Positions 36,386 to 45,069 are shown, counted from the stretch's first letter. The stretch: 55,108 nucleotides of DNA from Acetobacterium sp. (GCA_028692885.1 JAQUWM010000012.1:1-55108), one strand, 5' to 3'. The notes: generated from the sequence alone by a model not told the origin. A program made the numbers and translations.

Positions 36386-36414
36386 TTGTCTTTTCTTTTA
36401 GTTTGGGTTAAAAT
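36386..36414 (+). promoter_or_regulatory. ireB promoter
   Basis: TTGTCT (36386-36391), 17-bp spacer, TAAAAT (36409-36414). Nearby TTGACT at 36381 would be 22 bp away, too far. Confidence 0.55.
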
Positions 36415-36442
36415 AATATAAATTGATTGTGAAGGAGGTCAG

Positions 36443-36715
36443 ATGACAATGGGAGAAAATACGGTGATTGATCGAGGAACCATTATGTTTGAGGTCGATA
36501 GCGAAAAGTCTCAGAAGATCGACGAAGTGATGCGCAATGTACATAAGGCTCTAGTTGAAAAAGGGTATAACCCCGTCAATCAAATTGTAGGTTATGTCAT
36601 GTCAGGAGATCCGACCTATATCACAAGTCACAGAGAAGCGCGAAATGCCATACAGAAAATTGAACGGGATGAGTTACTCGAGGAACTTGTTCGACGTTAC
36701 TTAAAAGGTATCTAG
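36443..36715 (+). CDS. ireB: IreB family regulatory phosphoprotein (UPF0297)
   Basis: The 90-residue protein has the family core: [41 protein letters not shown] (key part NPVNQIVGY) and ARNAI. In Enterococcus IreB is phosphorylated by the PASTA kinase IreK and affects cephalosporin resistance. Its Thr residues near the N-terminus (T2, T6) are candidate sites by analogy. AAGGAGGTCAG gives a strong ribosome-binding site. Its place between alaS and ruvX is conserved in Firmicutes. Confidence 0.93.
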   Translation: MTMGENTVIDRGTIMFEVDSEKSQKIDEVMRNVHKALVEKGYNPVNQIVGYVMSGDPTYITSHREARNAIQKIERDELLEELVRRYLKGI

Positions 36716-36729
36716 TAGGCTGATAAATT

Positions 36730-36760
36730 GGGGCTGTCTCAACCGAGGCAGTCCTATTTT
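36730..36760 (+). terminator. Terminator after ireB
   Basis: GGGCTGTCTC (36731-36740) pairs with GAGGCAGTCC (36745-36754) around AACC, then TATTTT. It isolates ireB from the inserted aldo/keto reductase gene. Confidence 0.8.
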
Positions 36761-36830
36761 AGTTCTGGTAAGGTAGATTGTCAGCGAAGACGGACGGGTA
36801 GCATGTTTGTGGTTAGGAAATGATTGAAAG

Positions 36831-37775
36831 ATGAAAAGCAAGATATTGGGTAATACTGGGATCAGGGTTTCCCGGATGTGCTTTGGTAGTTTGACGATTG
36901 GACCGCTCCAGAAAAACAAAACGCTTTTAGAAAGCCGCGAAATCATTGCGGCGGCGCTGGACTGTGGGGTTAATTTTTTTGATACCGCAGATCTGTACAA
37001 TAATTACGATCACTTGCGAGCGGCGATTCAGATACAGCCGAATGTGGTCATTGCGACGAAATCATATGATTATACGGCAGCAGGAGTCCGGAGTAGTTTG
37101 AATCGGGCCTTGACTGAACTGGGTCGGGATTACGTCGATCTTTACCTGCTTCATGAGCAGGAAAGTAAAAAAACGATTGAAGGTCATTGGGAAGCCATTG
37201 AGGCCCTGATTGCTGAAAAAAAAGCGGGGACAGTAAGAGCTATCGGCATTTCCACCCATCGGGTGGAAGGCGTTTACGGCGCGAATCTGTTTCCTGAGTT
37301 GGATGTGATTCATCCACTGATTAATCTAACCGGCATTGGCATTGAAGATGGAACCGCCCAGGAAATGGCAGCGGCCATCCATGAGGCAAAAAAAGCGGGA
37401 AAAGGTATTTACAGCATGAAGCCGTTAGGCGGCGGAAATCTACTTTCCCAAAAACAGGCCAGTTTTGAGTATGTTTTGAATATTGCCGATCTGGATGCGA
37501 TTGCCATTGGGGTTCAATCGGTTAACGAAGTGCTGTATAACGTTAAAAAATTCAATGGTGAAACAGTTCCTGATGATTTAGAGGATGCCGTTTCCAGTGC
37601 CCCAAAAAAACTGCATATCAGTGATTGGTGCACTGGCTGTGGAAAATGCCTCAAGCGTTGCAATCAGCTGGCCTTGATTTTGGTTAATGGAAAAGCCAGC
37701 GTTGATGAAAAGAAATGTGTGCTCTGCTGCTATTGCAGCGTTGCTTGTAAAGATTTTTGCATTAAAGTGATTTAA
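36831..37775 (+). CDS. Aldo/keto reductase with C-terminal ferredoxin domain
   Basis: The 314-residue protein has an aldo/keto reductase barrel (residues 1 to about 245; NFFDTADLYNN with the catalytic Asp/Tyr pair, YVDLYLLHEQ) and a C-terminal two-cluster ferredoxin region: C-x2-C-x2-C-x3-C in WCTGCGKCLKRC and CVLCCYCSVACKDFC. Such fusions are frequent in anaerobes, and electrons probably pass from ferredoxin clusters to the substrate site. Substrate unknown. It interrupts the usual ireB-ruvX pair. The ATG at 36831 has no strong ribosome-binding site. Confidence 0.88.
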   Translation: MKSKILGNTGIRVSRMCFGSLTIGPLQKNKTLLESREIIAAALDCGVNFFDTADLYNNYDHLRAAIQIQPNVVIATKSYDYTAAGVRSSLNRALTELGRDYVDLYLLHEQESKKTIEGHWEAIEALIAEKKAGTVRAIGISTHRVEGVYGANLFPELDVIHPLINLTGIGIEDGTAQEMAAAIHEAKKAGKGIYSMKPLGGGNLLSQKQASFEYVLNIADLDAIAIGVQSVNEVLYNVKKFNGETVPDDLEDAVSSAPKKLHISDWCTGCGKCLKRCNQLALILVNGKASVDEKKCVLCCYCSVACKDFCIKVI

Positions 37776-37805
37776 TACAACCATAACAAATAGATGGGAT
37801 AATGA

Positions 37806-38222
37806 ATGGAAAGAATTTTAGGAATTGATGTTGGTGACAAACGGATTGGGGTTGCTGTGACGGATCCGTTGCAGATTACAGCCCAAGGGGTTATGACCCT
37901 CAAACGAAAGACCCGGGATGATGATTTGGAAGCGTTTCAGGATCTCATTGCCAAATATGAGATCAAAAAAGTGGTGGCCGGTCTACCGTTGAACATGGAC
38001 GGTTCAGAATCTGCTCAGACCCGGAAAACAGTGAACTTTTGTCAGTTTATCAAGAAACGGTTAGATATCGAAATCATTTATATTGATGAACGATTAACCT
38101 CATCCTGGTCTGAAAAGGTATTAATCGAAGGCAATGTTTCCCGGGAGAACCGTAAAGATTATATTGATATGCTGGCCGCTCAGATCATTCTCCAGTCTTA
38201 TATGGATCGGGCAGTCAAGTAA
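37806..38222 (+). CDS. ruvX: Holliday junction resolvase-like / pre-16S rRNA nuclease YqgF
   Basis: The 138-residue RNase H-fold protein has the metal-binding opening ILGIDVGDKRIGVAVTD, GLPLNMDGSES, and DERLTSSW. YqgF-family proteins process the 5' end of 16S rRNA and were also proposed as Holliday junction resolvases. Standard length. In B. subtilis yrrK sits at the same place between yrzL (ireB) and yrzB (DUF1292). ATG 37806 follows AGATGGGATA, a weak site. Confidence 0.94.
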   Translation: MERILGIDVGDKRIGVAVTDPLQITAQGVMTLKRKTRDDDLEAFQDLIAKYEIKKVVAGLPLNMDGSESAQTRKTVNFCQFIKKRLDIEIIYIDERLTSSWSEKVLIEGNVSRENRKDYIDMLAAQIILQSYMDRAVK

Positions 38223-38324
38223 AAAATTCGGCATAAATAATTTATAAATAATGGATTCTTTAAGCATGAAAAGGTATAATCCCAAGATTATGAGCGAAAA
38301 AATAAAATTGAAAGAGAAGTTGAT

Positions 38325-38600
38325 ATGGAAGAAAAAATAATTTTAGAAGATGAGAATGGCGTTGCAAGAGAGTTTGATTTAGAAATTTCGTTTTCACTGG
38401 GAGAAAAGACTTATGTGCTTTTAACCGAAGGCGAAGAAAGTGATGATGTGTTTGCGTTCTTTATCGATGAAGACGAAGACGGTGAAATTCTGGTACCAGT
38501 CGAAGATGAAGCAGAATTTGCTTTAATTGAAGCTGAATATGATCGCATCATGGACGAAGAATACGAAGATGAAGATGACGATGAAGGCGAAGTTGAGTAA
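38325..38600 (+). CDS. DUF1292 protein (YrzB-like)
   Basis: The 91-residue very acidic protein has the family pattern IILEDENG near the N-terminus, TYVLLTEGEE in the middle and an acidic tail of Asp/Glu repeats. DUF1292 proteins of this size follow ruvX in many Firmicutes; function is unknown. AGAGAAG precedes ATG 38325. TATAAT at 38275-38280 gives a candidate -10 for its own promoter. Confidence 0.88.
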   Translation: MEEKIILEDENGVAREFDLEISFSLGEKTYVLLTEGEESDDVFAFFIDEDEDGEILVPVEDEAEFALIEAEYDRIMDEEYEDEDDDEGEVE

Positions 38601-38690
38601 ATTCGCCCTTGTTAACAGGCGTTCTTAGCCGGTTTAATCGTTTTATTACGAAAGTAAAAAGTAAAGTAGTTGATTGATCAGAAGAGATTG

Positions 38691-38722
38691 TCACTCATGT
38701 ACCCAAACGGTTGCATGAGTGA
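38691..38722. repeat. Perfect 9-bp inverted repeat
   Basis: TCACTCATG (38691-38699) and CATGAGTGA (38714-38722) are exact complements; the loop CAAACGGTTG adds CAA/TTG pairs. No T tract follows, so it is not a clear terminator. It sits at the upstream edge of the sfsA remnant. Confidence 0.6.
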
Positions 38723-38734
38723 GCTTCTTGTTCT

Positions 38735-38965
38735 GGGGATATCAAACATCTGGATGAAATAATTGGGGCTCACCAGGAAGGGTACCCTACTGGTGTTGTT
38801 TTTGTTGTGCAACGCAATGATACCAAATCGTTTTAGCCAAAGCAAATAATGGATCCAAAATTTATACGTTTATTGGGTCAATGTCATAGTCTGGGAATAG
38901 AGATCCGTGCGCTTTCCTGTGATATTGATGGAGTAAATATAGAAATTATCAGAGCATTGCCTGTA
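38735..38965 (+). pseudogene. sfsA: Decayed sfsA (C-terminal remnant)
   Basis: Frame 38735 onward reads GDIKHLDEIIGAHQEGY, then VVFVVQRNDTKSF, a TAG stop, and continues in frame with IMDPKFIRLL, GIEIRALSCDIDGVNIEI and ALPV. This is the C-terminal third of SfsA (DNA-binding/sugar fermentation stimulation family: KHLxEL, VVQR, DPxF, GVExLAY, LPV). The N-terminal two thirds are gone and an in-frame stop replaces the usual residue before P. It has no start or ribosome-binding site. The rest of the 38601-39008 gap holds the inverted repeat and nothing else I recognise. Confidence 0.75.
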
Positions 38966-39008
38966 ACTGTTTTATTCAGAAGAGACTTAAAAAAGAGGTG
39001 TGACCACC

Positions 39009-39467
39009 ATGAATAACGAAAAACAAATTGTGGACGCACTCCGAAAAAGAGGGAACAGATTAACCCCTCAACGTCTGGCTACCATTGAGGTTTTGTTGAC
39101 CTTTAATGAGCAGCATTTTAGTGTTGAAGAATTATTTCTGGGTGTTAAACAGCGCAATCCTGAGGTGGGAATGTCGACCATTTATCGAACGGTGCAAATA
39201 TTAGAAGAAATGGGATTCATTACCAAACGTAATTTTGATGATGGTTTTGCTCGGTACGAACTCTGCGAGCTGGATGAAAAGCACTGGCATCATCATTTAA
39301 TCTGCTTAAAATGTGGAAAGGTAATCGAAATGCAAGACGATTTCCTGGAAGCGCTTGAAAAAGAAATAGAAGAAAAGAAGGATTTTATTATTATCAATCA
39401 CGAACTTAAAGTGTACGGATATTGTTCGGATTGTTATGCAATAACGAAAGGAGATAAATTTGACTGA
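39009..39467 (+). CDS. Fur-family metalloregulator
   Basis: The 152-residue protein has the winged-helix domain (RLTPQRLATIEVL, GMSTIYRTVQILEEMGFI as recognition region) and the dimer/metal domain with HWHHHLICLKCGKVIE and CSDC, giving two C-x2-C zinc pairs. Fur, PerR and Zur cannot be separated with certainty; the HHH motif fits Fur or PerR. ATG 39009 is used rather than GTG 39000, since AAGAGG at 38993-38998 is too close to the GTG. Its end overlaps the RNase J gene by 8 bases. Confidence 0.9.
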   Translation: MNNEKQIVDALRKRGNRLTPQRLATIEVLLTFNEQHFSVEELFLGVKQRNPEVGMSTIYRTVQILEEMGFITKRNFDDGFARYELCELDEKHWHHHLICLKCGKVIEMQDDFLEALEKEIEEKKDFIIINHELKVYGYCSDCYAITKGDKFD

Positions 39468-41199
39468 AAATAAAAACTTAATAACATCGGAAGCCCAACA
39501 AGTGGAGGGGCGTTCACGATCGCGACGAAAGTCTCAGGTTCAGAAGAACAAAGACAAGCTGAGATTGGTTCCATTGGGGGGCTTAGGTGAAATCGGGAAA
39601 AACCTGAACGTCTTCGAATACAAGGATGATATCATTCTTGTCGATTGCGGTCTGAAATTTCCAGATGATGATATGTTCGGGATTGATATTGTGCTGCCGG
39701 ATTATAATTATATTCTGGAGAATCAGGATAAGGTTAAAGGCGTTGTCATTACTCATGGGCATGAGGATCATATTGGCGGACTTGTTTACCTGCTGAGAAA
39801 GATCAATATTCCCATTTATGCCACGAAGTTTACCATGGGACTGATCGATAAAAAGCTTAAAGAGCATGGTTTGCTAACTAAAACCACCCGCATTATTGTT
39901 AAACCCAAAGATCGGATTGACATCGGTGAGTTTAACGTTGAATTTATTCGCGTTAATCACAGTATCGCTGATGCGGTCGGACTGTGTATCAAATGTGATG
40001 CCGCAACCGTTGTCCATACAGGCGACTTTAAAATAGACTACCATCCCATTGGTGGCGAAGTAATCGACTTGCAGCGATTTGCCAAAATTGGATCCCAGGG
40101 TGTTGACTTGCTGATGTCAGACAGTACCAACGTTGAAGGGGCCGGATTTACTCAATCGGAAAGCACGGTTGGACCAACCCTGTTCAATTTATTCAGAAAC
40201 GCCAAAGGACGAATTATCGTTACGACATTTGCCTCAAATGTTCATCGACTCCAGCAGGTGATTGATGCGGCGGTAGAATATAACCGTAAGGTTATTATCT
40301 GTGGACGGAGTATGGAAAATGTCAGCGAAGTAGCCATGGATTTGGGTTATATGAAAATGCCCCCAAATGTACAGGTTCAGTTGCGCGACATTAATAAGTA
40401 TAAAGACAAAGAAATAGTGATTATTACGACCGGTAGCCAGGGAGAACCAATGGCCGCTCTGGGACGAATGGCATTGGGTGAGCACCGTCACCTAACCATT
40501 AAAAAAGAAGACCTCGTTGTCATTTCAGCATCCGCAGTACCGGGAAATGAGAAAATGGTTTCAGAGGTTATCAATAAATTAGTGGAATTGGGTTCTGATG
40601 TTGTTTATGGGGGATTTGCTGAAATACATGTTTCCGGTCATGCCCGACAAGAAGAATTAAAGCTGATGATCACACTGGTCAGACCCAAACATTTTCTGCC
40701 GGTTCATGGTGAAAGTCGCATGTTGATGAAACATGTCGAGTTAGCGCAAACCGTTGGTATGAAAAAGGAAAAGACCTTTATTGCTGAGAATGGAAATATC
40801 CTGGAAATTGATAAACGCAGTATGCAGATTGTCGGAAAAACTCAGGCCGAACCGGTTCTGGTTGATGGACTGGGAGTTGGCGACATTGGCAATATTGTCT
40901 TGAATGACCGTAAGCGACTGTCTGAAGATGGACTCTTTATTGTCGTTTGCACGATGCATAAAGGCAAAGCTGTTTCGGGACCAGATATTATCTCCCGGGG
41001 ATTTGTTTATGTGAGGGAATCAGAAGAACTGATTAATAGCGCCCGTGAAGAGGTCAAGAAAGCCTTGATATCTTGCGAAGAAAAGGGTATTATTGACTGG
41101 AACTCGATCAAAAATGTCATTCGCGAGAGTTTGTTTAAATACCTCTATGCAAAGACCCAGAGGAAACCAATGATACTGCCCATATTGATGGAAGTATAG
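39460..41199 (+). CDS. rnj: Ribonuclease J
   Basis: The 579-residue metallo-beta-lactamase/beta-CASP nuclease has the zinc motif THGHEDHIGG, VHTGDFKID, SDSTNVEGAGFT and the beta-CASP region ending GGFAEIHVSGHA and HGESRM. RNase J has 5'-3' exonuclease and endonuclease activity in mRNA decay and rRNA maturation. The TTG at 39460 is placed 6 bases after AAAGGAG and inside the end of the fur gene. An N-terminal basic extension (SRSRRKSQVQKNK) precedes the catalytic domain. RnjA and RnjB cannot be told apart here. Confidence 0.95.
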   Translation: MTENKNLITSEAQQVEGRSRSRRKSQVQKNKDKLRLVPLGGLGEIGKNLNVFEYKDDIILVDCGLKFPDDDMFGIDIVLPDYNYILENQDKVKGVVITHGHEDHIGGLVYLLRKINIPIYATKFTMGLIDKKLKEHGLLTKTTRIIVKPKDRIDIGEFNVEFIRVNHSIADAVGLCIKCDAATVVHTGDFKIDYHPIGGEVIDLQRFAKIGSQGVDLLMSDSTNVEGAGFTQSESTVGPTLFNLFRNAKGRIIVTTFASNVHRLQQVIDAAVEYNRKVIICGRSMENVSEVAMDLGYMKMPPNVQVQLRDINKYKDKEIVIITTGSQGEPMAALGRMALGEHRHLTIKKEDLVVISASAVPGNEKMVSEVINKLVELGSDVVYGGFAEIHVSGHARQEELKLMITLVRPKHFLPVHGESRMLMKHVELAQTVGMKKEKTFIAENGNILEIDKRSMQIVGKTQAEPVLVDGLGVGDIGNIVLNDRKRLSEDGLFIVVCTMHKGKAVSGPDIISRGFVYVRESEELINSAREEVKKALISCEEKGIIDWNSIKNVIRESLFKYLYAKTQRKPMILPILMEV

Positions 41200-41274
41200 A
41201 TTTATTAAGGTGATTGTTTGAGATAAACTTCTGTAATAGTTGCCGATAAAAATTTTTTTAAGTAGGAGTAAGGT

Positions 41275-41643
41275 ATGAACGTCTATGATGAAGCCAATAA
41301 TTTGGCACGAGCACTCAAAGAATCCACAGAATATAAAAATTTTTTAGCTGCCAAAGAAAAACTGGAACAAGATCCGGAAAAGTATGAAATGGCCAAGGAT
41401 TATATGCGTAAGCAGATGGAAATTCAATCGTTTCAAATGTTGGGAAACGAGTTAACCGAGGAGCAGATTACAAGCTATAATACGTTGGCGAACACCATTA
41501 TGGGGATTCCTGAAATCGCTGAGTTTTTTCAGGCGCAAATGTATTTTTCGGTAATTTTCCAGGACATTACCGACATTATGGCAAAAGCTGTCGATTTAGA
41601 TATGGGCCTGTTTGATTCAGAAGAAGAAGGCTGTGGCGTTTAA
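41275..41643 (+). CDS. YlbF-family protein
   Basis: The 122-residue helical protein has the YlbF/YmcA pattern: ANNLARALKESTEYKNFLAAKEKL, then QMEIQSFQML and an F/Y-rich helix near the C-terminus. In B. subtilis YlbF, YmcA and YaaT form the Y-complex that assists RNase Y in mRNA maturation. Its position next to RNase J fits an RNA-decay role. It lacks the C-terminal Cys pair typical of YlbF except a single C120. AGTAGGAG precedes the ATG. Confidence 0.85.
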   Translation: MNVYDEANNLARALKESTEYKNFLAAKEKLEQDPEKYEMAKDYMRKQMEIQSFQMLGNELTEEQITSYNTLANTIMGIPEIAEFFQAQMYFSVIFQDITDIMAKAVDLDMGLFDSEEEGCGV

Positions 41644-41669
41644 ATAACCATTCAATAGAGCAATAATTT

Positions 41670-41718
41670 AAAAAGAATATAGGTGCCCACCTCATTAGCG
41701 GTCCTATATTCTTTTTAT
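41670..41718 (+). terminator. Terminator after ylbF
   Basis: AAAAAGAATATAGG (41670-41683) pairs exactly with CCTATATTCTTTTT (41703-41716). The long A/T arms make it bidirectional. Confidence 0.88.
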
Positions 41719-41745
41719 GGTTTTAGAAATGAAAGAAGGTGAAGT

Positions 41746-42828
41746 ATGGGTAACAGGACAAATCGAACCAGACAAGCACCCCGAAGAAAAACAGGAAAAC
41801 TGATCGCCATTATTTTTTTATTATTAGTCGTATTTGGCGCGACTGGGGTGTTCAGCTTTAATTATTTTATTGGACAAATGTTGGAACCCGTGGGATCGGG
41901 AGAGCTTGTCTATGTGCAAATAGAAGAAGGTGCCGTTATCAGTGAGGTAGCAGAGCTATTGGCAGAAAATAACTTGATTAAAGATGCTTTTGCTTTTGAA
42001 ATGTTGGCCAAAAAAGAGAAGGCTGCCCAGCAGATTCAATCCGGTTATTATGCGTTCAGCCCGGCTGAATCGGCTCAGCAGATTCTCGACCGTCTGGCAA
42101 TCGGTGATGTGGCAGATGCCACGGTGACTATTCCGGAAGGCCGTAATATTTCAGAATTTGCCGAAATTTTAGAAGAGAAAGATGTTTGTGATGCCGATGC
42201 ATTTATCGAAGAAACGAAAAAGGTGGCAGAATATCAGAAAGACTACTCGATTCTAAGCAATATTCCCCTGACTGAGAAAGACGGGGTCAGCCGAACCCTG
42301 GAAGGCTATCTTTTCCCCGATACCTACAGCTTTTCGCCCGGTACCGAGCCATCAGAAGTGGTGACCGCCATGCTGGATCGTTTTGAGGAGGTTTATGATC
42401 AGGAACTGCAAAAACAAACCAAAGAAATAGGCAAGACCGTGGATGAAATTGTGATTATGGCTTCGATTGTGGAATTGGAAACTAAATTCGTTGAAGATAA
42501 AGCTAATGCCGCCAGTGTCTTTTACAATCGCATTGCCGCGGATATGCCTCTTCAATCGGACATCACCGTGGATTATGCCCGAGGTGAAAAAACTGCCGTA
42601 TTAACAACCGAACAAACCCAATTTCCATCGCCCTACAATACCTATCTTAATACCGGATTGCCCTTTGGGCCAATTTGTTCATTTGGAGAAACTTCGTTAG
42701 AAGCCGCATTAAATCCGGCGGAAACAAGCTATTTATATTTTGTTGCCGATATGGATTCGGGAAAGATCCATTTTAATGAAACCTACGAAGAACATCTGGA
42801 AGATGTTGGAAAATACATGGGCAACTGA
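41746..42828 (+). CDS. mltG: Endolytic murein transglycosylase MltG
   Basis: The 360-residue protein has a cytoplasmic basic tail, one membrane helix (about residues 19-42), a LysM-like region (VQIEEGAVISEVAELLAENN) and the YceG catalytic domain with IMASIVELETK (catalytic Glu), VFYNRI and the family ending FVADMDSGKIHFNETYEEH. It cuts nascent glycan strands at the membrane and helps terminate them. GAAGGTGA precedes the ATG. Orthologue of yrrL, which has the same neighbours in B. subtilis. Confidence 0.94.
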   Translation: MGNRTNRTRQAPRRKTGKLIAIIFLLLVVFGATGVFSFNYFIGQMLEPVGSGELVYVQIEEGAVISEVAELLAENNLIKDAFAFEMLAKKEKAAQQIQSGYYAFSPAESAQQILDRLAIGDVADATVTIPEGRNISEFAEILEEKDVCDADAFIEETKKVAEYQKDYSILSNIPLTEKDGVSRTLEGYLFPDTYSFSPGTEPSEVVTAMLDRFEEVYDQELQKQTKEIGKTVDEIVIMASIVELETKFVEDKANAASVFYNRIAADMPLQSDITVDYARGEKTAVLTTEQTQFPSPYNTYLNTGLPFGPICSFGETSLEAALNPAETSYLYFVADMDSGKIHFNETYEEHLEDVGKYMGN

Positions 42829-42898
42829 TTAAGAATAACAGAGATAAAAGCCAGACCCCATCAAGGAGTCGTCAATAAAAAAGAATGAAGGCCAGATA

Positions 42899-43549
42899 GT
42901 GAGTGAAATTGTACAAGATTACATTGAAGATTATATCAGAGGGTTAATTCCAGTCGATCGTCCGCAAATAGAGGAATTCCGGAAAAGAGCCTTGGGTGCT
43001 GATATTCCGATCATCCATAAAGAGGTTCAGAAACACATCGAATTATTGATCGCAGCTAAAAAAATTCAGACTATTCTAGAGGTTGGTACAGCGGTCGGAT
43101 TTTCGGCCTCGGTCTTTGCCGAAGCGATGGGCCGCCAGGGACGGGTGGATACTATCGAGCGAAATTTTAGCATGGTGGTTCAGGCAGAAGAAAATATTAC
43201 CAGTTTGGGGCTTAATCATCAGATTAATCTGATGGTTGGCGATGCCCAGGAAAAACTGGCAGAACTTGATAAAAGCTATGATATGATTTTTTTGGATGGT
43301 GCCAAAGGGCATTATATCCATTTGCTGGACGATTGTCTACGGTGTTTAAAACCCGGTGGACTGTTGATTTCCGATAATGTCTTATTTAAAGGGATGATTG
43401 CCACCAACGAATTAGTCATCCGCCGGAAAATCACCATTGTCAAACGGATGCGAGTGTATCTGGAAACTATTTCCAACCATCCCCAATTAATGACCAGTAT
43501 CCTGCCACTAGGTGACGGGCTGGCGATCAGCTTAAAAAAAGATCAGTAA
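42899..43549 (+). CDS. tRNA 5-hydroxyuridine O-methyltransferase-like protein (YrrM/TrmR family)
   Basis: The 216-residue class I O-methyltransferase has the SAM loop ILEVGTAVGFSASVFAE, an acidic strand end DTIERN, and the metal/substrate Asp in IFLDGAKGHY. In B. subtilis TrmR (YrrM) turns 5-hydroxyuridine at wobble position 34 of tRNA into 5-methoxyuridine. The adjacent U32 gene makes the hydroxyuridine, which supports this role. GTG start at 42899 with a weak AAGG behind it. Confidence 0.88.
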   Translation: MSEIVQDYIEDYIRGLIPVDRPQIEEFRKRALGADIPIIHKEVQKHIELLIAAKKIQTILEVGTAVGFSASVFAEAMGRQGRVDTIERNFSMVVQAEENITSLGLNHQINLMVGDAQEKLAELDKSYDMIFLDGAKGHYIHLLDDCLRCLKPGGLLISDNVLFKGMIATNELVIRRKITIVKRMRVYLETISNHPQLMTSILPLGDGLAISLKKDQ

Positions 43550-43613
43550 GAAATCAGGTAAGTAATATTAATAAGAAGAAAACTGAAGCAAGCGTTAAAG
43601 ATCGGAGAGATAG

Positions 43614-44837
43614 ATGAAAAAACCGGAACTATTGGCACCGGCAGGAAATTTTGAAAAATTACGGTATGCCCTCCATTATGGAGCTGATGCGGTTTATTGC
43701 GCCGGCAAGAAATTTGGACTCAGAGCAAAGGCCGATAATTTTGACCAGAATTCGCTTAAAGAGGCCGTTGCATATGTCCATGAACGCAATAAGCGCATAT
43801 ACGTTACCTTGAATATGATTCCCCACAATGCAGACTTGGACGGTCTGCCCGAATATGTCAGCGAACTGCAAGACCTGGGAATTGACGGCGTGATCGTGGC
43901 TGATCCCGGGGTTTTTTCTGTGGTTCGGGAAGTTGCCCCGAACCTGAAAATATCAGTCAGCACCCAGGCTAATAATACCAATTGGCGTAGCGTGGTGTTC
44001 TGGCACACCCAGGGCGCCAAACGGATTGTGCTGGCCCGGGAATTGGGTCTTAATGAGATCCAGGAAATTCGGGAAAAAGTGGCTCCAGAAATGGAAATTG
44101 AGATCTTTGTTCACGGTGCAATGTGCATCTCCTACTCCGGACGCTGTCTATTAAGCCACTACATGACCGGCAGAAATTCAAATCAGGGAGATTGCGCCCA
44201 CCCTTGCCGATGGAAATATCACCTGATTGAAGAAACCCGCCCGGATGAAGCTTTTACCATCGAAGAGGATGCTACCGGATCTTTTATTTTTAACTCTAAG
44301 GATCTCTGCCTGATCGATGAAATCCCGGCTTTGATGGCTGCCGGGGTGGACAGCTTTAAAATCGAAGGTCGAATGAAAAGTCTTTATTATGTGGCCACTG
44401 TGGTATCAGCCTATCGCAGTGCGATTGATCACACATATGATAATCCCGGGTTCACACAGTTGGATGGGGGCTATTATGATGAGCTGACAAAGGTCAGCCA
44501 CCGTAATTATACTAAAGGATTTTTTAGCGGCAAAACAACATCAGATGATCAAAATTACGGTACCAGTAGTTATACTCGGCACTATGATTTTGTTGGTCTG
44601 GTTTTGGAATATAATGAAAACACCGGGATGGCCTTAATTGAACAGCGCAACAAGGTCGTATTAGGTGACGAGATCGAGATTATGATTCCCGGAAAAGGCT
44701 TTGTTAAGCAAAAAATAGAGGTGCTAACGGATAAAAACGGGGCGGCAATAGAGTCTACACCGCATCCCAAAATGCTTTATTATCTGCAGATGCGGGCTCC
44801 GGTTAAATCAATGGATATCATCAGAAAACAGGAGTAA
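43614..44837 (+). CDS. Peptidase U32 family protein, probable tRNA hydroxylation protein TrhP
   Basis: The 407-residue protein starts with KKPELLAPAGNFEKLRYALHYGADAVYC and has the U32 signature EIFVHGAMCISYSGRCLLSHYMTGR with DCAHPCRW, whose cysteines are thought to hold an Fe-S cluster. TrhP/YrrO proteins use prephenate to hydroxylate U34 in tRNA; YrrN and YrrO act together in B. subtilis. Only one U32 gene is present here, corresponding to YrrO (TrhP2). Its partner would have to lie elsewhere or be unnecessary. GAGAGAT precedes the ATG. Confidence 0.88.
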   Translation: MKKPELLAPAGNFEKLRYALHYGADAVYCAGKKFGLRAKADNFDQNSLKEAVAYVHERNKRIYVTLNMIPHNADLDGLPEYVSELQDLGIDGVIVADPGVFSVVREVAPNLKISVSTQANNTNWRSVVFWHTQGAKRIVLARELGLNEIQEIREKVAPEMEIEIFVHGAMCISYSGRCLLSHYMTGRNSNQGDCAHPCRWKYHLIEETRPDEAFTIEEDATGSFIFNSKDLCLIDEIPALMAAGVDSFKIEGRMKSLYYVATVVSAYRSAIDHTYDNPGFTQLDGGYYDELTKVSHRNYTKGFFSGKTTSDDQNYGTSSYTRHYDFVGLVLEYNENTGMALIEQRNKVVLGDEIEIMIPGKGFVKQKIEVLTDKNGAAIESTPHPKMLYYLQMRAPVKSMDIIRKQE

Positions 44838-44912
44838 GTTTGACAGAAATATAACAATTAAAAATGATTCTCGTTTACATAAGATGTCGGATAGTATTAT
44901 TTAGAAATGTTA

Positions 44913-44941
44913 TTGACACGACATTATTAAGGTGCTATAAT
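44913..44941 (+). promoter_or_regulatory. Antiporter promoter
   Basis: Consensus TTGACA (44913-44918), 17-bp spacer, TATAAT (44936-44941): a perfect sigma-A promoter, about 180 bases before the gene. Confidence 0.9.
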
Positions 44942-44947
44942 TCAGAA

Positions 44948-45069
44948 TGTTTCAAGAGTGTACTAGGTTAACATCGATGCGGATGGTTGCTTGTATGCTG
45001 TTGTAGTAGACTCGGATTTATCAAAGGTGATAATATAGATAGAGCCTATCTTGTTATGGCCTTTTTTTT
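44948..45069 (+). promoter_or_regulatory. Structured leader with terminal T tract upstream of the Na+/H+ antiporter
   Basis: GAGTGTACTA (44956-44965) pairs with TAGTAGACTC (45004-45013), 9 of 10 positions. Inside lie AACATC/GATGGTT and a second short stem. Then follow TTATCA-aagg-TGATAA (45018-45033), AGATAG/CTATCT (45037-45051) and eight T residues at 45062-45069. A long leader that ends in a T tract before the gene is typical for a transcription attenuator or riboswitch. Given the antiporter, a Na+-type riboswitch is a reasonable candidate, but I cannot match it to a consensus. Confidence 0.5.
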
